Source of the DNA: Zygnema cylindricum
Taxonomy: Eukaryota; Streptophyta; Zygnematophyceae; Zygnematales; Zygnemataceae
Length of the DNA: 62,685 bases
Assembly (NCBI GenBank): GCA_037447655.1
Contig: JBBHKE010001829.1
Coordinates: forward strand, 1-62,685
Reading direction: 5' to 3'
In this document: positions 10,718 to 23,092 of the stretch, piece after piece
Layout: each line of letters begins with the position of its first letter
Position numbering within the stretch: the stretch's first letter is position 1
Program-made: the position numbers and the translations under genes
The notes under the pieces: model-generated
Seen by the model: the letters and a program-made list of their open reading frames with translations, nothing else
Told to the model about the DNA's origin: nothing
Databases searched by the model: none

Positions 10718-12519
10718 ATGCGGGGGATGCGCCATGAGGACGCGTCACCCGGAGATGGAGATTCTACAGAACTTTGTGGACTCTTTGTAGCCCGAGGGAG
10801 AGGGAGGGGGAGAGAAGGAGGAGAAGGAAGCTTTCCGGAAGCTTCTGCTGCTGCCGCCTCCTCGTATTCTTCTTCTTTTACCAAGCATAGAAGATGGCAC
10901 CCGGATATTGGTCTCATCGCTTTTTTATGGTTGCTAGTATTCTGTGCAGCTGCTCTGCTTGCTCTCTGGATGCATTGGTTTCCAATAAAATTGCAGCTGC
11001 TAGAAATTCGTATATTGACAGGGGAGAGCGTTAGCATTCTTGTAGGGGCTAGCTGTCTGCAGGAGTATCTCTCTCTCTTTCATAAATCGCAGCTTCAAAG
11101 AGGTTTCCTCCGGTTTAATAGACGCCTGGGAGGACTGGTGTGTATTCCTCTCGTGATATCATCATATTGTACGGCAGCTGCCCTTACAGTTTTAGTGATA
11201 CTTGAAGGAGCGGCTGCCTGCCTTGCACTTCGTTTGATTTTGACTCTTGAGATAGCTTTTCTTTTAAGCCTAGTGTCACTTTATTTTTGGTGCATTCTTA
11301 TGTTGCGAATTGGACGTGAGCAGCCGGATGCTTACGAGGAGCTCGCATCTGTATGCACACTTACGTCAGGAGAGAGTTCTTATGAAGACGAGGAGGGGTT
11401 AGTTGAGAGACAGGCGACTCTGCTTCAGTTCCAGCTGGAGAAGATTCAGCACCTGAATCAAGAGGTGAAGGAGAGTTAGAGACTTTCTCCTAATTTGTCT
11501 TTTTGATTGAGAGGGATCAATTAAGTTCTTTTGTCTAGTTGGTGCATTTAGGTCTTGAAGTGATGATCACAAGTTTCAAAAGAAAGTCCTATAGGCACAT
11601 GTATATATGTATGCATACCAGGTGTTTGAAGGAACGCAAACCAGGTGGTTGTCTTTGAGGACCTGTTCGATGTTTTGATAACGCTATTCTACGAGGTGAT
11701 GTCTAAATATCTCATAGCTTGTGATGATTGTATTCAAGATGATTGTGATGGAGTTCATGGTGTATAAAATGTTTTCAAAAAACGATCTCGCAAAATGTTA
11801 CAGGAGTACCCATAGCAATTGTCATAAGGTTGATGATTCTAATGGAGTTCATGGTACATATAATGCTCTCATTTGCAATGCTTTACAATCGCACAAAATG
11901 TGACAAAAATAGCCATTGATACTGTCATAGAAAGAAGGCGTGTGCTTGTCCGAATGTTTCAAAACCATTGCTCACTTATCAACCTTGATGTTGTCTGATA
12001 AGAGTTCAAATTTTTGTTTGATGTATCTGCAGATCCTTCGGTTGCAGGAACGATTACACAAGCAGGCAAGGTTTGCAGGAGAGGAGGGGACGCATCAGGT
12101 AGAGTCCGCCCAATACTCTGCTATACGGGAGCAAGAACGTCAGGCCATGGCTGCTGAGCGAGAGCAGCTGCAAGCCGAGCTGCTAAGGACACATGGCATG
12201 TTGGGAGAGCAGCAGGATGAGTGTGTGCGACTGCGAAGCATAAACCAGCAGGTCAGTGACTCAAGATAGAGGGGAGATAGAGGAGAGAAAGAGGGGAGAG
12301 GGCTTGCCGCAGTACAAAATAATGGCTCCTGATTGATTATGTCTTTCTTTTGTTGTGTCCCTCTGTGTACAGTATGTTGATGAAAATGCACGTTTGCGGC
12401 TGATATTGGACGAATGGAGTGCACGAAATGCCAAGTTGGAAATAGCCATGGAAACACAAATGTCATTAGTAAAAGAGCTGCAGGCACGTCTAAGAGGCGG
12501 GCAGGGAGATGCTTTGTAG
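10718..12519 (+). CDS. Multi-pass membrane protein with C-terminal coiled coil (TMEM192/FIP1-like)
   Basis: Three exons join in frame: 10718-11464, 12033-12251 and 12373-12519 (stop TAG), giving about 370 aa. A Ser/Gly/Ala-rich N-terminus is followed by four hydrophobic segments: about 64-87 (LIAFLWLLVFCAAALLALWM), 106-122, 141-163 and 170-196. A Glu-rich linker leads into a heptad-like coiled coil from about 228 to the end, with conserved-looking YVDENARLRLILDEWSARN in exon 3. The first in-frame ATG is at 10718; a second at 10727 is possible. The arrangement fits the TMEM192-type plant family, which I believe includes Arabidopsis FRIGIDA-interacting protein 1, but that link is from memory and unproven. 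Introns are 568 and 121 bp. The protein would sit in an internal membrane with its coiled coil exposed. No sign of decay. Confidence 0.75.
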
Positions 12520-13871
12520 TCTTGTTTTCGTCTGCAATAGCGGAGTGTTTTTGTTCACAAAGTATAATGCATGCGGTCATTTTTGCCACCTCTTGACATC
12601 CTCAAATCATAGCTTCTCGAGTGACCACATTGTGCTGCTTCCAATGGGTTCCTTTTTTAGCATGTGGAGATTTGCAGCTGGTTTATGTGAAGAACAGATT
12701 TATTATTAGTGTGATTGTGTCCAGTAAATGTGTGGAAGAAACAATATGACATTCCTCGGCTTGCCATGTGAACAAAATCAAAACATTTGGTGCTCACTAG
12801 TTTGTGTGAGAGTGCCAAGCATCATTTTAATAAATTCCCCGTTTTGCCATGTCCAACAAATTATGAATTTGACTTCCCAATCGTTTTTTGAGAAGCTCTT
12901 ATTTATTTTTAAGTGAAATGGGCCACGTTCTCATGATATAGTTTTCTAACTCCGATGACCCAACTGATGACTGTCGCATCAACCTTTGGATACTACTCAT
13001 CCACTAATCCTCAACTGACTCCCTATCACCAACCTTTTCTCCTAGTCGTCTTTGCTGTAGGAGAGAGGGGGTAGCAAGTAGGGGAAGACAAGTGCGGTGC
13101 AATCTTATGGCTTTCTCAAATGACCCATTTCCTCATTCCATGACATTCACCCCATGTATGCAATTTTGCCAATGCTATGCTAAATTTCCACAACTGCAGT
13201 TTCCACTCTCAACCCTCTCGAGAGTATGTATACGTGGTTCCATACAGGTGTCCACTTTTTCACATGTATGCAGATACCTTTCCAGCATCATACCATATAT
13301 GCAACTTACAAATGGATCGAACAAGCCTTAGCTAAGAAAATGATGTTCTCTAGTTAATTTTTCCATTGGAATACCCCACACCATGATGCAAGCAATAGTA
13401 AATGTCAAGTAAGCCTATTCTACTAAAAAGTCATACGCAATCAACAAGTTCTTTTCATCGACTATGTGCGAATTCAAGTCAACAAGTTTCTACATTCCTG
13501 TCCAATTTAAGGTTCAAGCGCCTAGACTCAAATGATATTGTTTCCCAACTCCCTCTCTACAGATAGCTTTCGCAGTATCGACTTCCAGCTCGATTATCCA
13601 ATATGCACTCTCACAACATGAAATTTCTTTTCTACCTAGAGCAAATCCTTGTTGGAAAATGCTGTGTCATATGTTTTCTACACCTCAGCTCTCAGTTTCT
13701 CATTTGCTCCCCACATTTGTTCTATTTTCCAAGAGTTCTTCATCCCTTTCTTTGAAGATCTCCACTGAAACTCAACCCTGTTAGTGGTCTTTTTCCCCGG
13801 GTCTTCCCTCACAAGGGTGACATTTGTCCTGTGGTGAGGAAAATGTTAGAAACTAATTGTGTCTTCCAAGC
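12520..13871. other. Gene 1 3' UTR and intergenic DNA
   Basis: No coding exon is supported. The first few hundred bases are presumably 3' UTR (AATAAATTCCCC-like signal near 12828). The rest is unremarkable unique-looking sequence up to the microsatellite. Short open frames (60-80 codons) have no domain. Confidence 0.45.
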
Positions 13872-14406
13872 AGGAGGAAGGGAGGGAGGGAGGGAGGGAG
13901 GGGGGGAGGGGAGGGAGGGGAGGGAGGGGGAGGGAGGGGAGGGAGGGGGAGGGAGGGGAAGAGGGAGGGAGGGAGGGGAAGAGGGAGGGAGGGAGGGGAA
14001 GAGGGAGGGAGGGGAAGAGGGAGGGAGGGAGGGGAAGAGGGAGGGAGGGAGGGGAAGAGGGAGGGAGGGAGGGAGGGAGGGGAGGAGGGGAGGGAGGGGG
14101 AGGAGGGGAGGGGAGGGAGGGGGGGAGGGAGGGAGGGGAGGAGGGAGGGAGGGAGGGAGGGAGGGAGGGAGGGAGGGAGGGAGGGGAGTAGGGAGGGAGG
14201 GAGGGAGGGGAGTAGGGAGGGAGGGAGGGAGGGGAGTAGGGAGGGAGGGAGGGGAAGAGGGAGGGAGGGAGGGGAAGAGAGAGGGAGGGGAAGAGAGAGG
14301 GAGGGAGGGAGGGAGGGAGGGAGGGGAAGAGGGAGGGAGGGAGGGAGCGGAGGTAGGGAGGGGAGAAGAGGGAGGGAGGGAGGGAGGGAGGGGAGGGGGA
14401 GGGGGG
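13872..14406. repeat. GGGA-rich microsatellite, about 535 bp
   Basis: Almost uninterrupted (GGGA)n with variants GGGGA, GGAAGA and GGAGTA in higher-order arrays. One longer unit ending GGGAGTA repeats three times near 14185-14240. The long open frames here on both strands (up to 208 codons, made of G/R/E or P/S/L) are artefacts of the repeat. Many runs of three or four G make G-quadruplex formation plausible on the plus strand. Confidence 0.95.
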
Positions 14407-14829
14407 ATGCAAAGGGAGAGAGAGAAAGAGAGTATGCAAATGTCTGAGGAAATTTAGAGGTAGACCTAACTCAAAACATAGTTGTAATACGAAATAAGTA
14501 AGGAAATGGTTTCATTAGTTAGTTTTACCAAAAAAAAAAAAAAGTTAATGAAGAGCTGAGGAAATGTTAATCATTATGTTTTATAAAATTTCAAAATAGA
14601 ACCTATTACATATTTAATAGAACGTGATGTGATGCCATTATAAAGGCTCATGTGCGAAAGATCTCATCTATATATGATGAAATGTCTTTGAATAGTTTGT
14701 AAATGTTGCTTTAGAAAATTCTAACGCAATGTCATGGAGATGAATAAAAAATTAGACAACAAAGTATTCTCGCCACGTCGTAATCAATCAAAATCTTTGA
14801 TGAAATTTGTATTGCTAGGTAATTAGGTA
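14407..14829. other. Gene-free spacer
   Basis: AT-rich sequence with an A13 run near 14531. No gene or repeat recognised. Confidence 0.4.
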
Positions 14830-15042
14830 CACCATGTATTGCTATTAGTGTTTTTGTTTTTTTTCCACGTAAAACATATTTTTTCTATACATTCGTGTCG
14901 GATTATGGATTTGACGGTTGCGATTGGAAGCTAAAATTCTCACCTTCCCATTGGCGGTCTCCATGTGAAAATTGGACAAGTGTGTACAAAGAAAAGATGT
15001 TTTAAGTGGCGTAATTATCAACACTAATAGTGATACACGGTG
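14830..15042. mobile_element. 213-bp TA-flanked MITE
   Basis: The left end CACCATGTATTGCTATTAGT and right end ACTAATAGTGATACACGGTG are near-inverse, each bordered by TA. Interior CGTAAAACATATTTTTTC and GATGTTTTAAGTGGCG match the family copies at 4127, 32386, 50871 and 53312. Confidence 0.75.
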
Positions 15043-16419
15043 TACTGAACTGTAGTCTATTAGTGTTTTTGATTCAGGAATTATTTTGGTGTGGTGTACC
15101 TCGTGTCTGGCCGTGTTAAAACTGCTACTGTAGTTAATTTGTACAAAAGTGTAGTTAATTTGTACAAAAGCACGGAAGAAGTTTCAGATAACGGAGTCGA
15201 CACGAGAAAGTGAGAACTGGGTCGACACGAGAAAGCGTTAGATTTGATTCATAGTAATGAAGACGGTGGAAAATCGTGCGAACTTGTTCTCACATGTTCA
15301 AACATCAACTATGTGACCACAGGCTATAGCGGCTACACTATGGGAATGTGTCTCCAAAATAATGGACATATAGCGTAACTTCTTTGTTGGCGTTACCCCT
15401 TTGAACCTAGAATAAAGTTTATAACACTATTTGTTTCTCTACACTAATAACCTATTAAGTCTATTTAGTCTTTCCACATAGCAATTCATGGTGTACTGCA
15501 CTGTGGTGTTTTTAAAGCACCGTATTGCAGTTTATGATACGCGACGTGCGTTTGTTTGGATCGAATATCGAAGATCGCTCTTGACCCCTGTGAGTTTGTT
15601 ACCATCTTGACACAGTTCAGTTACAGTAATGTAATGTACTTTTGCCTCTATACGCAATTCTGTTCGGTACGACGTACGGTACAGTAGGGAGGACAGCGGT
15701 GCCGGAGCTACAGTACATTACAGTACTGTACTGTTTAGTACATTATCAAAAGGTACAGAATACGCTATCCTCCCTCTTCGTCATTTCTGCACGGAAGTTT
15801 CAAATGGAGCCTCGTGGCCATGTCTTTTTTTTTACACTTTCTTCGTAGTTTTGTACTGTCGGTGTCGATCTTTCGTTTCTGTTAAGGATATTGTAGAGTT
15901 TGAGGAAACCCTAGGCTTGCAATATCACAGCATTTAACCTTCCTTTTGTTGCTACAAATTTGAATCAGTCTGTCAGAAATCTTTATTTTGAAGTCGAAGC
16001 GTAAGTGACTCGCTAACTGGAATGGAAGAGAAGATTGGTGGAGACTTTATGAAGGCGGGAGGCCATACTTTAGTCCGAAAGGTAGTAAGAAACTTCCAGA
16101 AACGACAAAGAAATGATGGGGAGAGAAACTTTTAAGAGGAGTGAAAGGCATGTGTTCTCGAAAGCGACAAAGGAGAGAAGAAAACCCCGAAGAAGAAGAC
16201 AACAAGAAAGACGCCATTGCTAGACGAGTTACCAAATGAGACAAACGTGACGTGACACTTGTGTGTCTCTCTCCCCTCTCCCTCTCTCCCTCTATCTCTC
16301 TCTTCCCCCGGCCCCTCTCTCTCTCTCTCTCTGTCACCGTTTCAATTGTCAAGAAAATTTCTATGTGGATTTTCTAGAGAAGGCATTATTATCTTCATTA
16401 TCCGTAATTCACGGCCTCC
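15043..16419. promoter_or_regulatory. Intergenic region and ATG13 5' flank
   Basis: At 15600-15760 there is a cluster of CAGTAC/GTACTG words (for example TACAGTACTGTACTG). A pyrimidine tract (CT-rich, 16262-16335) lies about 90 bases upstream of the ATG13 start, as is common in plant 5' UTRs. No TATA box or transcription start can be fixed. No gene seen. Confidence 0.3.
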
Positions 16420-18540
16420 ATGGCCAACACAAGTACGTCCGAAAGGGCTCGTACGGACCAAATCGCAGCCGAGTTTTTTGGAAAGAGTCTCCAAATAATT
16501 CTTGATTCAAGAGTGCCATTTATTCCTTTACAAGATAGGCTCGAACAACAACAACAACAACAACAATTTTCCAATCCCTCCTCCTCCTCCTCTTCCTCCT
16601 CTTCTCCCTTTCCCTCGCCTTCCCCCTCTCCCTCCCCTTCTCCCTCCCCTTCCTCCTTATCCTCCTCTGGAGCTTTACTCAGAGGTCCCAATCGGTGGTT
16701 CAACTTGGAGCTTGAAGCAGGGAGGGGAAATGTTTTGGCGGAACAGCTGGAGCCCTGGCGCCGTATCCCTTCTGAACCCTTGGTTTTGGATATTTTCCTT
16801 CAACAACCGGGAGGGGGAGGGGTTTCTGAACCTTTTTCCACTTCCAATACCCATACTAATTCAGGCAGTGGAGCTCCGTCTTCTTCGTCTCAAGGAATCC
16901 ATGGAGGAGGAGGAGCAGGAGTAGGAGTAGGAGGAGTGTCTGCTGGAGTCAATAGGAACTCGGAGGAGTGTGGGAGTGCAACACTTTTGGAAAGATGGGT
17001 GGTCCATTATGAACGTTGGAGAAGGGGCTCAGGGGACACCAGTGTCACAAGTGACAGAGTTGATAGTCAAGGGGGTATTGGTAGAGGTGGAGGAGGAGGA
17101 GGAGGTAGTGGTGGTGGATTGGGAGGTAGTTCTGCTGGTGGACCGACAGCTGGTCCAGGCAGTGGAGGTAGTGGAGGAGGGCATGGTCCAAGCCCAACAG
17201 TAGAGGTTCCTGTCGTTTATAAACACACTGTCATAATGCTTCGGTCTCTGTATTGCCTCACTCGGTCCCTCCCTGCTTACCGCTTGTTTCGTCTTGCAAA
17301 ATCTTCCTCCAATCCTCGGACCTTCAGTCTCGCCTACAGAATATCCCCTCATCTTACCCCTATGACTGAAATGGATGCCTCCTCTATGTCCACATGGAAC
17401 CTCACCCCAGTATCCACTCCCTTTGGACGTTTGTGCTTGTCAGTTGCTTACCGTCAGACGACAGCTGTCACAGCTCTGGAAGTCTCTCCCTCTATTTTGC
17501 CTCGAATTATCAGCGACTATGTGGGAAGTCCTACCACCGACCCTCTCCGACGCTTCCCTGCCCCCCAGGTGGGCCCTACCATTCCGTCCAGTGGTCCAGC
17601 TGGGAGGGCAGTCCATGTAGTGCCTTTAGTATCGTCTGGACCCACTATCTCTACCTCTATCCCCTCAGCCTCTCTCACTCGACGTAATAGTTGGGCTACC
17701 AATCAGTCAGCTCATCCACTCGGTCTCCATTCTCCTACTTCTCCTTCGGCTCATCATCCTTCTCGCTCTCCCTCTCCATCGCCCTCTGCTCCTTATTCTC
17801 ATCCTCCTCCTCCTCATCCTCAACCCTACCCAAAGTCTCAGCCCATCCCGATTCAACAACAAAACCCGTCGTCTAGGTCTCGTTCCCCTCCGTCACCTCC
17901 TCATTTTCAAGACCATTTACAAAGGGGTATAAGTGCAAGTAGTCATGTCAGGTGCAGCAGTGCTCCTGTCAGTATTCCCAAAACTCGGAGCACAGGGGGG
18001 TCCACAGGAGGAGGAGGGCATCCTCATTGGCCGAGAACCGCAGTGGGAGGTTTTCCTCCCAACCCTATGCTGTCTCGCAATGTTAGTATACCCTCCTCTT
18101 CCCATGTTCCGGAAAGCTGTCCGATACTCACCGAGCCTTTCAGTGTGGAGGCTTTGAGAGGGACAGGTGCTCCTTTACGTCCCTCCTTTGTAGTGGAGGC
18201 CCCACCAGGCTCCGGAAGGGGCTTCTTGGCCCCCAGAGGAGCTCTCGATAATACCAGTCCCGACCTCCCATTTGCCTCCACACAGGCCTCGGCCTCCCAA
18301 CTTTTGCAAATGGCCCCTTTTGAGGGACAGCTGGCAGCCATTGCTCGCGCCACACCTCCGATTTCTGGCCGGGAGATGTCAGCTTTGGCTCTCGCCAGGC
18401 TTCCGTCTTTCTCACTCTCTTCCGATATCAAGCTCCCGGCCCCACTGTCAATTTCCCCGCTGGCTGATTCTGCGCTCCTGATGTCGCCCCCTCATCCTTT
18501 CCACAATTTGCATCAGGTGCACTTCTTCTGTTATAATTAG

Positions 18541-18582
<42 letters not shown>

Positions 18583-18639
18583 CCCCCCTACCTCTCTCTC
18601 CCTCTCCCTCCCGTACTCTCTCTTTCTCTCTTTCTCTCC

Positions 18640-18730
<91 letters not shown>

Positions 18731-20574
18731 CCCCCCTCCCTCTCCCTCCCTCTCCCTCTCAAGATCCTTTTGTTGGATCCTTTCTCAATATGTCAGTAAA
18801 TTGGGTGAATGGGAATTGGTAAAGCAGCCTTGATCCCTTCCCCATAGCAGCTATAATCGGTATATAAGCGCGAATGGAGGTGAATGAAATTAACGACAGG
18901 ACAATTGGATACAAGATCGTTGCTGGCAGTGATTCACAGTTCTTAATTTCCATTTCAGGCAGGAGAGTAGTCGTTTATTTAAAAAAATAGTTTTACTGAT
19001 TTAAGAGTTGAATGCTTTCTGTTTTGTGGACTTTATCCACCTTAACAGATTCAGGTACTTGCAAGCCATCCTTTCCATGTAAAGGAGGATGGCTTGTGAT
19101 TATGGAATGTCATCCATACGGGCAAATGGGCGGAGTTGAGGAATTAGAGTTTCTTGACGGTTATGGTGTAGTATGCATATGGAAAATCTGAGGCAATAAG
19201 CAGAGAAACCAAAGCGATGTCTGTCTGACGGCTTATTGAAAAGGGAAAGTTCAGAGTGGAAGGACTAGCTCAGCCCTTATGGTTTTCTCTATTGAATGGG
19301 CAGATGAGGAGGCTGGTTAGGAATCAGAAAAGACTGCCGAAGTTAGTTTGAGGTTCCCGGGGAGACTGGCATCATTATTTTCTTCATGCTTTTGTAGGAG
19401 ATTTTACTTTGCCACTTGCTGAATATTTTGTTTCAGGAATGTGATGCTTTGCCCCAACCAAAGAGACCGATTCACACGCCCATAACATTATGAGATTTGA
19501 TAAATGCAGGCAGTCGGTGTGGGTGGACCCCCCTCTGGAGGTCGTCTCTCTATGTATAGAGCTCCACTTTTGGGTTATGGTGGAACCATGGCAAGTGAGG
19601 GAGGTCGGGAGGACGATGATGATTTTGCTTTGCCATTTGCTGTGGATGACGAGGAGGTTATTCGACGAACTAGGTACGAATTAAATGTCTTTGTGAGAAC
19701 CTTGTTCTTGTGAAAGCATTATATACAAGCACATGGCCATAAGCATACACTTGAACAGCAGACGATGGAACCTGTATCATCACTGTGTCTGGTGTATTCC
19801 TTCTAAAAAAGGGAGTAATGTTTTCACCTCTTTTTCTGTTGTGAAAGAAAATCCGTCTTGCATGTCTTTTTTCACGAGTTGTGTTCTATGTTTCTCTACT
19901 CTTTTGCATTCCTCTTACCTCCTCTGGATGCTCTTCAGTTGAATTCCCTTCTAATGAATTTCTCTTGAAAGCTGGATTTGCGCGAGTTGTCACACTTTCA
20001 GTTTTCCTGCCTTTGTTCCTAACAAGTAGGGCTGAGTTGAGGAAGGACTCTTCATCACGAATTGGCTTTGATTTTTGCATACAGAGGCGATGCTGGAGCT
20101 GCCAATTGGTTGGTTTCACCTGGTGGAGGAGGGGCTCTGATTGGAGAATCTGGGGGCCAGTCGGGATTAAGTAGTCGACAGTCTCACGATGCCGCTGTTG
20201 GAGCTCTTGTTCGAAGTCTGAGATCGGCTCCCCCTCTTCGGCAGACATCTTTGGCGGGAAGTTCATCTGGACCATCTTTGGCAACTTCTCCAAGAGTAGC
20301 ATCAAGTTTTAAAGGTGCTCAGGCATCTTCTGGTGGTATCGGTGCTGGTACTGAACTTAAAACTCGATCAGGAATCAACAGGGGAGACAGGGGGATTGTG
20401 GGAACAACAGGGGCTGATAGCACTGGTGGAGGGCCGAGCTTCGATGGCAGTGTCCTATTGTCACGTCGCACGTCAGCTGAGGCACTAGAGGAACTGAGGA
20501 CTTACAGTGAAATGCGTCAGGTGTTGTTGCGCCAGAGAGGGGAGGCAAGGGGGCCTGCAGGTACTGACAGGTGA
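16420..20574 (+). CDS. ATG13: Autophagy-related protein 13 (ATG13)
   Basis: Regulatory subunit of the ATG1 kinase complex that starts autophagosome formation in the cytoplasm. Exons 16420-18516, 19510-19673 and 20085-20574 join in frame at GT-AG borders, giving about 916 aa. The N-terminal HORMA region (about 13-375) shows [20 protein letters not shown], a lone-standing [30 protein letters not shown] (about 266), [13 protein letters not shown] and [17 protein letters not shown] (about 364). The order matches plant ATG13. A poly-Q run (about 43-51), a Ser/Pro run and Gly-rich loops interrupt the domain. A long disordered Ser/Pro stretch follows. The plant-typical acidic [15 protein letters not shown] is in exon 2, and [19 protein letters not shown] and [19 protein letters not shown] are in exon 3. 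It is longer than usual because of the low-complexity inserts. The ATG at 16420 lies just before the conserved segment. Intron 1 begins with a 220-bp CT microsatellite. Exon 2 is duplicated downstream. Confidence 0.95.
18541..18760. repeat. CT microsatellite in ATG13 intron 1
   Basis: (CT)n with CCCTC interruptions, starting 24 bases after the intron 1 donor. Its 3' edge (TCTCCCTCTC at 18751) is also the left border of the downstream duplication, so the tract may have mediated the rearrangement. Confidence 0.9.
18751..19660 (+). repeat. Duplicated ATG13 segment, copy 1 (in the gene)
   Basis: Source copy of a 910-bp segment: the end of intron 1 plus most of exon 2. It matches 21792-22733 at about 98-99 percent by eye (roughly a dozen substitutions). 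The offset is 3041 bases before and 3073 after one 32-bp gap near 19172, where copy 1 lacks sequence present in copy 2. Confidence 0.9.
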
Positions 20575-21791
20575 AGAGATCAGCTCTTTGTACATAAGCA
20601 TGTCCCTGCAGGGACCCATTAGTGAAACGGTTTATGAACGAATTTTTGATGAGATGTGCTAATTGGAGGGCTTTGTTTGCTCGTAAAGTTGTGCTGACAG
20701 AGCTGCAACATTCAAGTAGGAAGACCCTAGTGGAAGACCCTGCTGGGACAGATTCTAGTGGAAACCAGGCAGAGATTTGTCTCATATAGTACATGTAACC
20801 GCCGAAAAGTTTACCTGGATATTAGTTGAGCGCAACTGACACTGAGAAGCTTCATTCACAAATGCTGGTGGGCAATGATTTCGGTAGCACTGTTGACTGT
20901 GTTTCCCTTCGGTACTTATAACTAATGGTGTGGAACTGCACATGAGGGGAAGCGTTATTTACTTACAAATGCCAAGACATCGCCACTTTTGCCTTAAGAT
21001 GGGAATGCGAGGATTTTTCTTTTTGGTTGTTGGAGAGGGTGATGTTGACGCTCAAGATTCAATACACACGTTCCTCAGATCTAAATAACGTGCGAGAATA
21101 AGTGTGGATTTTTAGAACTGTCATTTCCCAGCCGGAGATGGCGATTTAAGGCAGGAGAAGAAAAATGTTTATTGGACGATTCGTTTTCTTCGCTGTTGAC
21201 ATGGCGAAGGTGTACATATGTTGTTGTACTTAAATTGAAGCACTGTTCTATTCTGTGTTAGTCTGGTCATTCGTTTCTTAAAAGGATACTCTTGTTTCCA
21301 AAATTATTGTAGTGCACTTTTGGTGAATGGTGTCACTTGCTTGGACAAGTCTTGGCTGACTCATGCTGAGATAAGGAAGAGAGGTCTAAATGTTAATGCA
21401 TTTTTCGTTGCAACCTCCCAAGAACTTGTGTGTTTTTTAGAATTTTCGAAGTTGATAGTTAGAACTCCTCTCTGTGTCCCGTCTTTTCCTCTCTCTCTCC
21501 CTGGTCCTGCCTTCCCTCCCCTCTCCCTCGACCCTCACTCCCATTTTCTCCCTTTCCCACCCACTCAATCTCCCCCCACCTCTCGGAACCTCATTTCGCT
21601 TCTCCCCTTGTCTCAACCTTTCTAAATTTCTCTCTCACTCTCTTCTCCCCCCTCCTCCCTCTCTCTCAACGTCCTCTCTCGCTCTCAACCTGTCCTTTCT
21701 AATCTCTGCCCCTTGCCATTCCTCCCCTACTTCCTACCCTCTCCCTCTCCTGCTCCCTTCCTCTTGTCCTCCCTCATTAAACCTGGCTCCA
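20575..21791. other. ATG13 3' UTR and spacer between duplicate copies
   Basis: No coding exon is seen. A T/C-rich stretch (21470-21790, CTCTCCCT-type) precedes the second copy of the ATG13 segment; the open frames over it are compositional. The first part is presumably 3' UTR. Confidence 0.45.
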
Positions 21792-22733
21792 TCTCCCTCT
21801 CAAGATCCTTTTGTTGGATCCTTTCTCAATATGTTAGTAAATTGGGTGAATGGGAATTGGTAAAGCAGCCTTGATCCCTTCCTCATAGCAGCTATAATCG
21901 GTATATAAGCGCGAATGGAGGTGAATGAAATTAACGACAGGACAATTGGATACAAGATTGTTGCAGGCAGTGATTCACAGTTCTTAATTTCCATTTCAGG
22001 CAGGAGAGTAGTCGTTTATTTAAAAAAATAGTTTTACTGATTTAAGAGTTGAATGGTTTCTGTTTTGTGGACTTTATCCACCTTAACAGATTCAGGTACT
22101 TGCAAGCCATCCTTTCCATGTAAAGGAGGATGGCTTGTGATTATGGAATGTCATCCATACGGGCACATGGGCGGAGTTGAGGAATTAGAGTTTCTTGACG
22201 GTTATGGTGTAGTTTCTGAGGTCGTTTCGAGGGCATGCTTATGTTATGCATATGGAAAATCTGAGGCAATAAGCAGAGAAACCAAAGCGATGTCTGTCTG
22301 ACGGCTTATTGAAAAGGGAAAGTTCAGAGTGGAAGGACTAGCTCAGCCCTTATGGTTTTCTCTATTGAATGGGCAGATGAGGAGGCTGGTTAGGAATCAG
22401 AAAAGACTGCCGAAGTTAGTTTGAGGTTCCCGGGGAGACTGGCATCATTATTTTCTATATGCTTTTGTAGGAGATTTTACTTTGCCACTTACTGAGTATT
22501 TTGTTTCAGGAATGTGATGCTTTGCCCCAACCAAAGAGACCGATTCACACGCCCATAACATTATGAGATTTGATAAATGCAGGCAGTCGGTGTGGGTGGA
22601 CCCCCCTCTGGAGGTCGTCTCTCTATGTATAGAGCTCCACTTTTGGGTTATGGTGGAACCATGGCAAGTGAGGGAGGTCGGGAGGATGATGATGATTTTG
22701 CTTTGCCATTTGCTGTGGATGACGAGGAGGTTA
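21792..22733 (+). pseudogene. Partial ATG13 duplicate (end of intron 1 plus exon 2)
   Basis: A near-identical copy of 18751-19660. The exon-2 copy begins at 22583 behind an intact AG and keeps its reading frame ([20 protein letters not shown] through FAVDDEEV). Homology ends at GAGGAGGTTA (22733), 13 bases before the exon 2 donor of the parent gene. It lacks exons 1 and 3 and any obvious promoter, so it cannot encode ATG13. It keeps a 32-bp intron stretch (22214-22245) missing from copy 1. It lies directly 5' of the B3 gene. Confidence 0.9.
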
Positions 22734-23092
22734 CCTTTCTTATTTTATGTAATAGTTTTCATATATTACATTCTTGTTATGTCTGTCTCATAGCTTACGC
22801 GATTACTTTTTCTAACAATATTCAAATTCTATTTTCTCATTTTATCTTTCATGCTGGAACCACTTCATTTACTGCATATTTTATTCTGTGTACACCAAAG
22901 AATTCATTCTATTTTGAACGTTTTTGTTGACTTACATTGTTTTTTATCTTCTTTCCTTTTCTTTTTTTATTTTAGCTTATTTTACGTTATTTTATTATGT
23001 TTCAATTTATATATTATTTTTATCTTATCTTGTCTTTTTTTTTTTTTCTTTTTATCTTTTTTTTGGGTTTTTTTTTTTTTTGTTCAATGCAG
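22734..23092. other. T-rich stretch between ATG13 duplicate and B3 exon
   Basis: Strongly T-rich with a perfect-looking acceptor (TTCAATGCAG) at 23092. It behaves like an intron end, so at least one B3 exon should lie upstream. No B3 N-terminal half-domain can be read here. Confidence 0.55.
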